From NCBI GenBank assembly GCA_913041025.1, contig CAJWGQ010000048.1:1-16296 (forward strand): a stretch of 16,296 bases of DNA. The letters are read 5' to 3'. The stretch comes from an uncultured Gammaproteobacteria bacterium (lineage in GTDB: Bacteria; Pseudomonadota; Gammaproteobacteria; Pseudomonadales; Azotimanducaceae_A). Every line of letters starts with the position of its first letter. Position 1 is the first letter of the stretch. The translations under genes were made by a program, and so were the position numbers. Of this stretch, positions 6,960-14,397 are shown piece after piece. Below the pieces are notes generated by a model that saw only the letters and a list, made by a program, of their open reading frames with translations, was not told the origin of the DNA and made no database searches.

Positions 6960-8333
6960 ATGCAGCTTCTAACAGGTCGAGACGGGCTTCCTTTATTTTC
7001 CTCTTCAAGAGTCTTTGTTAACTTTTTGTTATTGGTTCTCTGCTCACAATTTGCTTTTTCGGTACTAGCGATGAGAGGAGCGCTTCTCCCTCAAATGCTG
7101 GATCTCTGGGAAATCTCAAAAACCCAATTTGGTATTCTCATGACGATCTATGGTGTCGTTCACAACGTGTTCTATTTATGCCTTGCATGGGCCCAGGATC
7201 GGTTCTCCACTCGCTCACTAATCTCGATTAATATGGTTCTTGGCGGGGTTACCACATTCTTTCTCGGCAAAACCACGGATTTCGCCACTCTATGCTTTTT
7301 GTTTGTCATGCTCTCACTATGGTGTGAGGGCGCTTTCTGGCCAGCCATCCTGTCAGCAGTGCGCAAATCAACCTCCGACTCGAACCAAAGCAAGATTTTT
7401 GGTCTCTTGGAAGGCGGACGAGGAGGAGTGGAGCTTCTTCAAAACTCGCTCGCCGTAGGTTTATACACGGCTCTAGGCTACAACGTGCTCGGTTTAGAGC
7501 TCGCTTTTATGGTGAACGCCGGAGTTATGATTATTCTCGGGATAATCGCTTGGTTCAAACTTCCTAAAGAAACGTTACTTAAATCTGGCGCCGACACGAA
7601 AAAGGCAAATCGCGAGGTCCTTGAAGGGATGAAAGTGACTCTAAAGTTGCCCGAGGTATGGCTGGCAGGAGCCGCAGGATTCGCCGTCTACATGGCCTAT
7701 ACCTCTCTCCCGTTTTTCCTGACCTATCTCGACGAACTACACACACTGCCTATTTTAGCGATCTCAGTATTTGGCATCCTCTCCACATCAGGAGGCCGAA
7801 TAGCAATAGCATTCCCGTCGGGGTTTATCGCTGATAGGTTCTTTGGTGGTTCTGCTGGAGGAATAAGAGCGGGGCTCAGCCTGGTCATATTCCTGAGCCT
7901 CATTATGCTCATATTGTCGCCATCAAATGGGCCCTGGCTCGCAATGCTAACGATGCTGGGATTGGCTTTTCTCTTCTTCTTCATGCGCGCGCTTTACTTT
8001 GCACCTTTCGGAGAAATGGGAGTCCCCCCCCGCTTCTCAGGCTCAGTCATCGCGGTTGCTGCGTTCATCATTTACCTACCCTCTGCTTTTGCTTACTTGC
8101 TCTGGGGACTCATATTAGACAACTACAACGGGATAACAGGTTACAAATACTTGTTCGCAACGCTGACAATCGTAGCGGCGATTGGAGCACTAGTCGCACA
8201 CCGACTAAAACGCAATCTAGACTCAGGCTCCGCCGAAAAAATAGCAAACGCCATAGCATTAGTTGACGAGAATCTCGCGCTGCAAGGCGAAGAGAAAACG
8301 TTAAACAAACAAATGGATGAGCACCCTAATTAG
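6960..8333 (+). CDS. MFS transporter (YihN/UhpC-like sugar-phosphate-type fold)
   Basis: A 457-residue MFS carrier with about 12 hydrophobic segments, from FVNFLLLVLCSQFAFSVLAM in helix 1 through a charged central loop (about residues 205-225, KETLLKSGADTKK) to a polar C-terminal tail after residue 420. The region CEGAFWPAILSAVRK (123-137) followed by FGLLEGGRGG (147-156) recalls the helix 4-5 region of YihN-type and organophosphate-transporter-type carriers. It is not closely related to the preceding spinster-like carrier, so the pair is not a recent tandem duplication. No Shine-Dalgarno site is visible before the ATG; the next Met is inside helix 1's end, so the upstream start is preferred. 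An eight-C run at 8024-8031 lies in the coding region without breaking the frame. Substrate unknown. Confidence 0.88.
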   Translation: MQLLTGRDGLPLFSSSRVFVNFLLLVLCSQFAFSVLAMRGALLPQMLDLWEISKTQFGILMTIYGVVHNVFYLCLAWAQDRFSTRSLISINMVLGGVTTFFLGKTTDFATLCFLFVMLSLWCEGAFWPAILSAVRKSTSDSNQSKIFGLLEGGRGGVELLQNSLAVGLYTALGYNVLGLELAFMVNAGVMIILGIIAWFKLPKETLLKSGADTKKANREVLEGMKVTLKLPEVWLAGAAGFAVYMAYTSLPFFLTYLDELHTLPILAISVFGILSTSGGRIAIAFPSGFIADRFFGGSAGGIRAGLSLVIFLSLIMLILSPSNGPWLAMLTMLGLAFLFFFMRALYFAPFGEMGVPPRFSGSVIAVAAFIIYLPSAFAYLLWGLILDNYNGITGYKYLFATLTIVAAIGALVAHRLKRNLDSGSAEKIANAIALVDENLALQGEEKTLNKQMDEHPN

Positions 8334-8439
8334 ATACGACAACCAATACAGGTTTATACGAACAGCATCGTTTTCCTACGCCTTGCCTTTCAAGTCAGAT
8401 ATGTAACCATCAAACAATAGGTAGCCGGAGACAAACCAA

Positions 8440-9501
8440 ATGCAGCGCATATTATTCACTCTCTTCATTTATCTACTCATTGCTCTGTCGTCAGCACAGG
8501 CGTCGGAGAAAAACGCTCAAGTGTGGAAGCTAGAGGACAAAGAAGTACCCATACCCTCTGGATCTAGTGAATCTCTTCAAAACTCGCTAAGAACTATCGA
8601 GCAACCGGATGTCAAAGCTCGACTGAGACAAACACCCAAAAACAGACAGCAATGGGATCAGATGATCTCGGAGCGGGCTAATGCGAGAAACACTCCTCTG
8701 GACCAAATCGAACAAATGATGAGTGTGAAAATCGATCAAACTGCAATTAAAGGTGTAAACGCCTACTGGATTACACCAACCAAAGCTTCCGCCGAACATA
8801 AAAATCATCTGATGCTGTACGTGCATGGTGGCGCCTACGTGTTTGGCGGAGGCGAAGCAAGCGTTTTTGAGGCCTCCATAATTTCGAACTCTTCAGGGAT
8901 TAAAGTGCTGTCGATCGACTATCGCATGCCGCCGCAATATCCCTTTCCTCAAGCGATAGAAGACACCATCTCAGTTTACCAAGAAATATTGAAACGTTAT
9001 GAATCAGGCCACATCGCGTTTGGAGGCACCTCCGCAGGAGGCGGATTAGCCTTAGCGGTAGCCCACAAAATCAAGGATCTTGGTTTGCCTCAGGTTGGGG
9101 CGATTTACGCGGGAACTCCCTGGGCAGACCTAACCAAAACTGGCGATACGCTATACACAAACGAAGGGTTAGATCGAGTACTTGTAACCTACGACGGGAT
9201 GCTAAAAGCAGCGGCATTACTCTATGCGGACGGAAACGACCTAAGGTCGCCACTACTGTCTCCCGTTTATGGGAATTTTGATGAGTATCCTCCTACAATC
9301 TTGGTTACGGGGACCCGAGACATGTTTCTCAGCGATACAGCCCGAACCCACCAAAAGATCCGTGCAGCAGGAGGAACCGCCGATCTGCTGGTCTTCGAGG
9401 GACTCTCCCATGCTGGCTACATGTTCGATCTCAAGTCGCCAGAGTCAAAACTGACCTATCAAGAGATATCCAAGTTCCTAAAAACGCATCTCCATAAGTA
9501 A
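8440..9501 (+). CDS. Exported alpha/beta hydrolase, hormone-sensitive-lipase family esterase
   Basis: A 353-residue serine hydrolase. An N-terminal signal peptide is visible: a basic start, a hydrophobic core from about residue 4 to 16, and SSAQASEK with likely cleavage after Ala19-Gln-Ala21. The enzyme is therefore probably periplasmic or secreted. The oxyanion-hole motif HGGA is at 129-132, DYRMPPQYPFPQA at 160-172, the nucleophile elbow GGTSAGG at 195-201 with Ser198, Asp294 in GTRDMF and His324 in GLSHAGY. This is the family IV (HSL-like) carboxylesterase pattern with all catalytic residues present. GGAG at 8427-8430 supports the start. It follows two carriers by 106 bases and precedes another hydrolase by 39 bases, which suggests ester cleavage linked to uptake. 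Substrate unknown. Confidence 0.92.
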   Translation: MQRILFTLFIYLLIALSSAQASEKNAQVWKLEDKEVPIPSGSSESLQNSLRTIEQPDVKARLRQTPKNRQQWDQMISERANARNTPLDQIEQMMSVKIDQTAIKGVNAYWITPTKASAEHKNHLMLYVHGGAYVFGGGEASVFEASIISNSSGIKVLSIDYRMPPQYPFPQAIEDTISVYQEILKRYESGHIAFGGTSAGGGLALAVAHKIKDLGLPQVGAIYAGTPWADLTKTGDTLYTNEGLDRVLVTYDGMLKAAALLYADGNDLRSPLLSPVYGNFDEYPPTILVTGTRDMFLSDTARTHQKIRAAGGTADLLVFEGLSHAGYMFDLKSPESKLTYQEISKFLKTHLHK

Positions 9502-9540
9502 CTAGAAAAAACAAAGAACAAAAACAAGCAGGAAACGCAA

Positions 9541-10542
9541 ATGCAACTCAACAACTATCTAATAAAAGATTTCCAAAATCAGAACCAGCAAACACTCGAC
9601 ATCAATCTCGTTTATGCAAAATACGGTGAGTTAAATAGCAATAAAGATAACGCGATCCTCGTGGTTACTTCCTACTCAGCCACGCACGAAGACGCAGAAG
9701 ATCTGTTCGCCCAATCAGACTTACTCGATCTATCCGATCACTGCGTGATAGTCGTCAACATGCTTTCAAATTCGACCTCTTCCTCGCCAAGCAATACCCC
9801 AGCACCATTTGATGGGCCACGGTTCCCATTAATGACCGTTCATGACAACGTTCGCGCCCAGCATCGATTAGTTACCAACGCGCTCGGCATTGAGAGACTC
9901 AAACTTGTCATGGGATTCAGCATGGGCGGACTTCAGACATTTGAATGGGGGGCCCAACACTCAGATATGGTCGATGCGATCCTTCCAATCTGCGGTGCAG
10001 CCAGAGTATCCAATCACAACTGGATGTTTCTAGAAGGAGTAAAATCGGCCCTACTTGCAGATCCCAACTTCAAAAACGGAGACTACAAATCAAGACCAGA
10101 AGCCGGTATGCAGGCGTTTGCTACCGTATATGGCGGCTGGGTTTTCTCTCAGGCCTTTTTCAGAGAGGCGCTTTACAGAGAGCTCGGTATGGAAAAGACC
10201 GAAGATGTTATCGATTTCATGAAAGACTATTTTTACCGCCGGGAGGCCAATGATCTCTTAGGAATGTTGGCGACCTGGCAGTCGGCAGATATCTCTAGTA
10301 ATAACCGTTTTGACGGTAACTTCGACAAAGCACTTCAGTCTATCAGTGCTCGAGCGATCGTTATGCCAGGCAAAACCGATCTTTACTTCCGAGTAACCGA
10401 TAGTGAATACGAAGTAAGCAAAATGCCGAACGCCGAACTCCGGGTTATTGATTCAAAACTGGGACACGTAGCGGGGAGCGGTATGGATCCCATAGGTAAG
10501 GCCGAAATTGATCGGGCAATTGCCGATTTAATTCGAAATTAG
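9541..10542 (+). CDS. MetX-like alpha/beta fold hydrolase or acyltransferase
   Basis: A 333-residue alpha/beta hydrolase related to the homoserine O-acetyltransferase group. YAKYGELN (25-32) matches the family's strand-turn entry, FPLMTVHDNVRAQHRLV (95-111) matches the segment before the nucleophile, and the elbow GFSMGG (125-130) holds Ser127. Asp280 (PGKTDLYF) and His309 (GHVAGSG) complete a plausible triad. It has no signal peptide, so it is cytoplasmic. It is shorter than true MetX, and the usual TGDAH-type motif near residue 45 is replaced by TSYSATHEDAE; methionine synthesis is therefore doubtful and a hydrolase role in the local pathway is more likely. AGGAAA (9530-9535) supports the start. 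It is the last gene of the plus-strand unit. Exact reaction unknown. Confidence 0.82.
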   Translation: MQLNNYLIKDFQNQNQQTLDINLVYAKYGELNSNKDNAILVVTSYSATHEDAEDLFAQSDLLDLSDHCVIVVNMLSNSTSSSPSNTPAPFDGPRFPLMTVHDNVRAQHRLVTNALGIERLKLVMGFSMGGLQTFEWGAQHSDMVDAILPICGAARVSNHNWMFLEGVKSALLADPNFKNGDYKSRPEAGMQAFATVYGGWVFSQAFFREALYRELGMEKTEDVIDFMKDYFYRREANDLLGMLATWQSADISSNNRFDGNFDKALQSISARAIVMPGKTDLYFRVTDSEYEVSKMPNAELRVIDSKLGHVAGSGMDPIGKAEIDRAIADLIRN

Positions 10543-10551
10543 ACGAGAATA

Positions 10552-10640
10552 ACTAGCCTTATCAAGAGAGCTTTAGTAGGCTACCCTCGACCACTGAGAC
10601 TGTTAACCCGTCTTATCTACAAGCACTATTTAAGGCTAGT
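10552..10640. repeat. Long-range inverted repeat between convergent genes
   Basis: ACTAGCCTTA (10552-10561) and TAAGGCTAGT (10631-10640) are perfect 10-base complements 69 bases apart. Between them TGAGAC (10595-10600) can pair with GTCTTA (10610-10615), including one G-T pair, around a 9-base loop. The gap lies between the stops of the MetX-like hydrolase and the YbfB-type carrier. There is no T-run next to either arm, so a classical terminator is not supported. It may be a structured transcript end, a small RNA, or chance. Confidence 0.4.
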
Positions 10641-10668
10641 CACGGTGGTCATCTTTCTGCCCATAACT

Positions 10669-11880
10669 TCACTCTGAACCCTTCGGCAATCGCAAACTTG
10701 CCATAAGCCCAAGAACGCCCATCAATGCTGCGAGCAAAAAGACAATGGTGAAAGAACCAGTCATATCAGCTATCAAACCGCCAACAGGTGGAGAGATAAT
10801 CTGGGTAATCCCAAAGGCTAGAGTGGCTGCAGAGAAGCTAGGCCCATAGTCTTCTGGCGTTGTGTTCTCAACCACATAAAGAGTAATCAATATCGGAAAA
10901 GCACTGAACAATAGCCCTAACCCAAGGCATGCGAGCAAAACAGGCATTGATAAGCCCAGCATGACTACCCCAAGTAAAATCGGCCAGAACCCGAAGGCCA
11001 TGGCAAGCGTCAACCGGATTCCTATTCGCTTTGCAAACGCCGCAAAAATTGGCCCGCCAAATATCATTGCTAAACCCATTAGGGAAAACGCAAAGGCCGC
11101 ATCTCCAGTACTCCAGCCGCTATCGTCTTCAAGCCTAGTTGTTAAAAAACCAACGACTAACAGATTAATAAAACCGAAGGTCGAGTACGCAAGGATAAGA
11201 GGCAGCCAACCGGGCATTCTCTGCAATGCGGCGAAACCACCTATGCCCGCCCCGCCCGAGGGCGCTTCTTGCTGATGGCGGACGAAAATCAACACCAGGA
11301 CCAATAGAATCAATCCCACCCCAAACTGAATCTGATAGACGCTCGACCATGACGAATCACCCTCAGAAGAGCGCAACATACCGGTAACAACACTGGAAAA
11401 CATGATTCCTAAACCGACTCCAGATCCGAGCCAGCCCACCGCTAAATGCCGTTGTTCAGTCGGCAATGCATCAGCAGCAATCACGGGGGAAGGAATCCAT
11501 AGGAATGCTCCGCCCATTCCAGTCAAAAAGAGTCCAGCAGATAAAGACCAAGGTCCTGTAGCTAGACTCGCCATAAATAATCCAATCGTGACCAGAACCA
11601 AACCCAGTCGCATCACATTGGCCAGTCGGTATCTGCTAGTTGCCCAAGCTACAACTATAGTTCCCAACAGGTAGGCACTCACGTTAGCGGCTCCGATAGA
11701 ACCCGCAAGCGCGTTTGTGATCCCCATGTCGTCCCGGACCGCCGGCAACAACACACCATAACTAAATCGACCAAACGCGTGCCCGACAGCCGCGGCTAAG
11801 GCAACAAGAAGGACAACAGCCCAACCTGAAAAGGGAGACCTCGATTTCACGTCATCGGTTCGTGGATTTTCCATAGGCAT
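10669..11880 (-). CDS. YbfB/YjiJ-type MFS transporter
   Basis: A 403-residue inner-membrane carrier with about 12 hydrophobic segments. The helix-1 motif GHAFGRFSYGVLLPAV (33-48) is characteristic of the YbfB/YjiJ group of the major facilitator superfamily, and helix 5 has GWLGSGVGLGIMFSS (148-162). A charged central loop (about 200-216, RHQQEAPSGG) separates the halves, and the second half ends in a short polar tail (RLPKGSE). No clear Shine-Dalgarno site precedes either in-frame ATG (11880 or 11874). It lies 70 bases downstream of the VOC gene on the same strand, with no terminator between, so it could be the last gene of a Rieske-VOC-carrier unit, importing or exporting that pathway's compound. 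YbfB/YjiJ substrates are largely uncharacterised. Confidence 0.9.
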   Translation of the reverse strand: MPMENPRTDDVKSRSPFSGWAVVLLVALAAAVGHAFGRFSYGVLLPAVRDDMGITNALAGSIGAANVSAYLLGTIVVAWATSRYRLANVMRLGLVLVTIGLFMASLATGPWSLSAGLFLTGMGGAFLWIPSPVIAADALPTEQRHLAVGWLGSGVGLGIMFSSVVTGMLRSSEGDSSWSSVYQIQFGVGLILLVLVLIFVRHQQEAPSGGAGIGGFAALQRMPGWLPLILAYSTFGFINLLVVGFLTTRLEDDSGWSTGDAAFAFSLMGLAMIFGGPIFAAFAKRIGIRLTLAMAFGFWPILLGVVMLGLSMPVLLACLGLGLLFSAFPILITLYVVENTTPEDYGPSFSAATLAFGITQIISPPVGGLIADMTGSFTIVFLLAALMGVLGLMASLRLPKGSE

Positions 11881-11950
11881 ACAGCGGTAGAATGAAGCCC
11901 TATCTTAACTCAGGCTACAACCTAAAGCTGTCTCCCCTTTTTAGAAAAAG

Positions 11951-12841
11951 CTATGAGCTCGGATAATCAACCAACCGCCACCGGACACCACAGATTTCGA
12001 GCGCGTCGAACTTGTTGCACCCTGGCGCTCTCCATAAATCGACCCCGGTGACTCCTGTCCGTCCTTCTTTCGAAGCAACGAAACGCATCGTCTGAAAATT
12101 CGCTAGGCGTAGTGTTGTTGGATCATCCCGAAGCGACTCGCAGCCCGCCCCTAGGCCATTCACCCACCGCTGACAAATCTCAGCAGGATCATCGTCTTTG
12201 CAGGCAATTTCTACCGCTGCAAAACCGGTTGTCACCCCACCATGCGGACGCGCATCAACATCGTTCTGCCACTCGTTTCCAGCTGGATAGTAAGCACCTT
12301 TATTTCGAGGAAATTCCGATTGCCCTGGCCAATTCTCTTGAATCTCAGCCAAAGTACCAAAATCACGGGGGTGAAACTGAACATTCGCACCGGAAACCGA
12401 ATCCGGGTCCTTAGGCAAATCCGTGCCCAACTCATAACGTCCCGATTTAACTCCTGCCAGCCCAGAGCCAGGATAACCCTTACAAACATTCCAATCTCCC
12501 GACACAATGCCAGTAGAAGAACCTTGGGTCGACATCGACCGTGAAGCAACGGCCACGTTAGGTACCTGCACGATTGCCATATAACCACAATCGCCGTTCC
12601 TCTCCAGCAAGCGAGTCTGAGTGGTCGATTTTGCCCAGGCTTTATCAGAAGGACAGACAGTTTCTAAAAAAGAATCACCCAATCTGATGTGCGTGTTCGT
12701 CAAATTACCTCCAGCCGCCATACGCGGATCACGAAACACCACCGGCGCATCAAAAGCCGCACTTAGAACTCCAGAGGTCCACTCTAGATCGTGAGCGAGC
12801 AAACATATTTGCCTCAGACGAAGCTCGTTATCAATCGCCAT
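11951..12841 (-). CDS. VOC superfamily protein with glyoxalase-like domains
   Basis: A 296-residue cytoplasmic protein with the vicinal-oxygen-chelate fold. The opening LRLRQICLLAHDLEWTSGVL (7-26) is the usual first beta-alpha unit, followed by DPR (38-40), NLTNTHIRLGDSFLE (46-60) and VQFHPRDFGTLAEI (154-167), a strong VOC signature in which His157 and Glu166 are candidate metal ligands. A second repeat follows at about 205-290 (FAAVEIACKDDDPAEICQRW). VOC members include extradiol dioxygenases, isomerases, lyases and non-catalytic binding proteins, and this one cannot be assigned among them. GGAGAG lies 4-5 bases before the ATG. It follows the Rieske oxygenase by 188 bases and precedes an MFS carrier by 70, which suggests a role in the same pathway. 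Confidence 0.85.
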   Translation of the reverse strand: MAIDNELRLRQICLLAHDLEWTSGVLSAAFDAPVVFRDPRMAAGGNLTNTHIRLGDSFLETVCPSDKAWAKSTTQTRLLERNGDCGYMAIVQVPNVAVASRSMSTQGSSTGIVSGDWNVCKGYPGSGLAGVKSGRYELGTDLPKDPDSVSGANVQFHPRDFGTLAEIQENWPGQSEFPRNKGAYYPAGNEWQNDVDARPHGGVTTGFAAVEIACKDDDPAEICQRWVNGLGAGCESLRDDPTTLRLANFQTMRFVASKEGRTGVTGVDLWRAPGCNKFDALEICGVRWRLVDYPSS

Positions 12842-12879
12842 TAGCTCTCCATAAATATTTTTAAAAGCCGCTTACATAA

Positions 12880-13062
12880 ACAAATAGTTCATTTTGTGAC
12901 TTTACCTGCATTGGAAGGCCATACAAAGAATTAGAACGCTATGTCGAACCAGACCAAAGAGTAAAAATTAAAGTGGGAGATCTCGCATACAAAGCCAAAC
13001 TGACCCTCGCAACCAAAGATCCTAAGCCTTCAGAGATCGCTCCCTCCCTGCTTAGTACTTGA
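12880..13062 (+). pseudogene. Possible gene remnant without a start codon, opposite to neighbours
   Basis: In the gap between the VOC and Rieske genes the plus strand has 60 codons free of stops with no ATG. The conceptual product reads as protein-like: CIGRPYKELERYVEPD, then the alternating pattern RVKIKVGDLAYKAKLTLAT, then KDPKPSEIAPSLLST. The last 33 bases overlap the 3' end of the Rieske gene on the other strand. The beta-strand-like pattern vaguely recalls the 'VxVGGxxYxAxA' strands of small flavin- or F420-binding split-barrel proteins, but I cannot identify it. An upstream TAA at 12877-12879 and the lack of any start suggest a decayed 3' fragment. A random 60-codon open frame in this base composition is not rare, so this is tentative. 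Confidence 0.3.
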
Positions 13063-14226
13063 TGCTAATTCTTGGTTAAGCCCATGAATCTCTTCACTCG
13101 CGGGCTCTTGATCCAAGATGGAAACCGGAATCGCACGTCTGATCTTTTCGGCACTATCAATCAAACATATTTCACTTTTTGCTAGTGGCCCAGACTCAAA
13201 CGCCGACGTCTGCATACCTTCCTGAACCCATTTGATGAGCTTGGTATCCTCGGAATTAACTTCTCTATTAATCCGCCAATTCAAATACCTAGCCAACTTC
13301 ATTTCGCGTCGATCATCCTTCAGTGCAAAGGGAATCTCTCTAATCATCGTTGTCGATGCGTTGATTGGAATGAACTGCATAAAATCCATCTGATCTGGAT
13401 ATACATCGAAGGCTAAATTCGGCCACAGCCTGTAGTACGTCCATCGCCACTGTCTGTCGGTAGGTAGATGACTAACTCTCGGCAAGTATTTCTTGTAGAG
13501 GACATTGGACAGCATACTTTTTCTGGAAGCAGTTAGATCGGCTGACATTCTATGAACAAATCCACCATTACCACTGACTTCCAGGTCATAACTGCCGCCA
13601 ACAAGATTTGAAAGACCAGGGTGGGCAACCGATATATGCATTGCGTCGACATAATTATCAGCGACTTGTTTCCAATTCACTTTTCTTGGTCTCAAGGTAA
13701 CCCGACCCAGAGGCTCTAGATCCTCAAATCGATACGGCTCGATCTCCGCCAGATAAGGCGCGAACTGCTCGAAAACTGGAGGGGCATCGCTCGAAAGAAC
13801 TTTTGCAAAAACAAAACCTTGAAAGATTTCGTGTTCCACGACTCTCAACCCGTGGGTTTCTAAATCGAGATCCTCAAAATCATCAAATCCTGGGACGGAC
13901 TTAAGATTGCCGCTTAAATCGTAGCTCCATGCGTGATAAGGACAAACAATTCTCTTGCCACTGTTTCCCGACACGCAGTCGAGCAATTTGGTTGCTCGAT
14001 GCGAGCACACGTTATGAAATACACGGATTTCCATACTCTCATCGCGCACCGCTACCAAGCGTTCATTAAAGAGGTCAAACGTAAAATAATCGCCAGCCAG
14101 AGGAATATTTGAACCATGACAAACTAGCTGCCAATTGTTGAGAAAAAGTTCTCTTTGCTCTAGCTCGAAGAAAGTCTCGTTGGAGTAAGTCCAGCTCGGT
14201 AGAGTTTTATGTTTGGCAGATTCCAT
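13030..14226 (-). CDS. Rieske non-haem iron oxygenase, large (alpha) subunit
   Basis: A 398-residue ring-hydroxylating-type oxygenase. The Rieske [2Fe-2S] ligands are Cys74-x-His76 (NVCSHR) and Cys95-x2-His98 (CPYHAWSY). The catalytic domain carries DNYVDAMHISVAHPG at 190-204, giving Asn191, Asp194 as electron-transfer bridge, and His197 and His202 as mononuclear iron ligands. Asp327 in SEDTKLIKWVQEGM is the likely third ligand. All key residues are present and length is normal. It should activate O2 for hydroxylation, demethylation or C-N cleavage. No ferredoxin or reductase gene lies in the window, so electron donors must come from elsewhere. The start has no Shine-Dalgarno site but sits 8 bases after an extended -10 element. 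The VOC and MFS genes follow on the same strand. Substrate unknown. Confidence 0.95.
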   Translation of the reverse strand: MESAKHKTLPSWTYSNETFFELEQRELFLNNWQLVCHGSNIPLAGDYFTFDLFNERLVAVRDESMEIRVFHNVCSHRATKLLDCVSGNSGKRIVCPYHAWSYDLSGNLKSVPGFDDFEDLDLETHGLRVVEHEIFQGFVFAKVLSSDAPPVFEQFAPYLAEIEPYRFEDLEPLGRVTLRPRKVNWKQVADNYVDAMHISVAHPGLSNLVGGSYDLEVSGNGGFVHRMSADLTASRKSMLSNVLYKKYLPRVSHLPTDRQWRWTYYRLWPNLAFDVYPDQMDFMQFIPINASTTMIREIPFALKDDRREMKLARYLNWRINREVNSEDTKLIKWVQEGMQTSAFESGPLAKSEICLIDSAEKIRRAIPVSILDQEPASEEIHGLNQELASSTKQGGSDL

Positions 14227-14234
14227 GCGAATAA

Positions 14235-14243
14235 GTTATACCA
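14235..14243 (-). promoter_or_regulatory. Extended -10 promoter immediately before the Rieske gene
   Basis: The minus strand reads TGGTATAAC, matching the extended -10 form TGnTATAAT in all but the last base. Only 8 bases separate it from the ATG, so transcription would begin at or within about two bases of the start codon. The 17-base-upstream hexamer is a poor -35, as expected for an extended -10 promoter. This fits the absence of a ribosome-binding site. Confidence 0.4.
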
Positions 14244-14383
14244 ATCACTCTACCAGCTGCTAGCCAAAATCGATCTTTTTGAATCGTGGATTAAGCAAAT
14301 AAGAGTACAGATTTCGAAAAACCTTTCTTTACAGATCAAACTCATTTGATGGAAGATTCCTCCCTGCCAAACCATTCAGCGAG

Positions 14384-14390
14384 AAGGAAG
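14384..14390 (+). promoter_or_regulatory. Shine-Dalgarno site supporting a GTG start
   Basis: AAGGAAG lies 7 bases before the GTG at 14398. An in-frame TAA ends two codons earlier (14392-14394), and the hydrophobic N-terminus begins right after the GTG, so this is the probable start. Confidence 0.6.
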
Positions 14391-14397
14391 TTAATTA

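Noticed and set aside
8024..8031. Eight-C run in the second MFS gene as a phase-variation tract
   Set aside because: It is short for slippage control, the frame is intact, and it simply encodes a Val-Pro-Pro-Arg stretch; a single such run is not evidence of switching.
11937..11950. CTTTTT/AAAAAG palindrome after the VOC stop as a terminator
   Set aside because: The stem is pure A-T apart from one pair, the loop is two bases and no T-run follows on the minus strand.
12112..12588. Overlapping open frames on both strands inside the VOC gene
   Set aside because: They lie wholly within a gene with clear family motifs, lack recognisable domains and ribosome sites, and are best explained as shadows.
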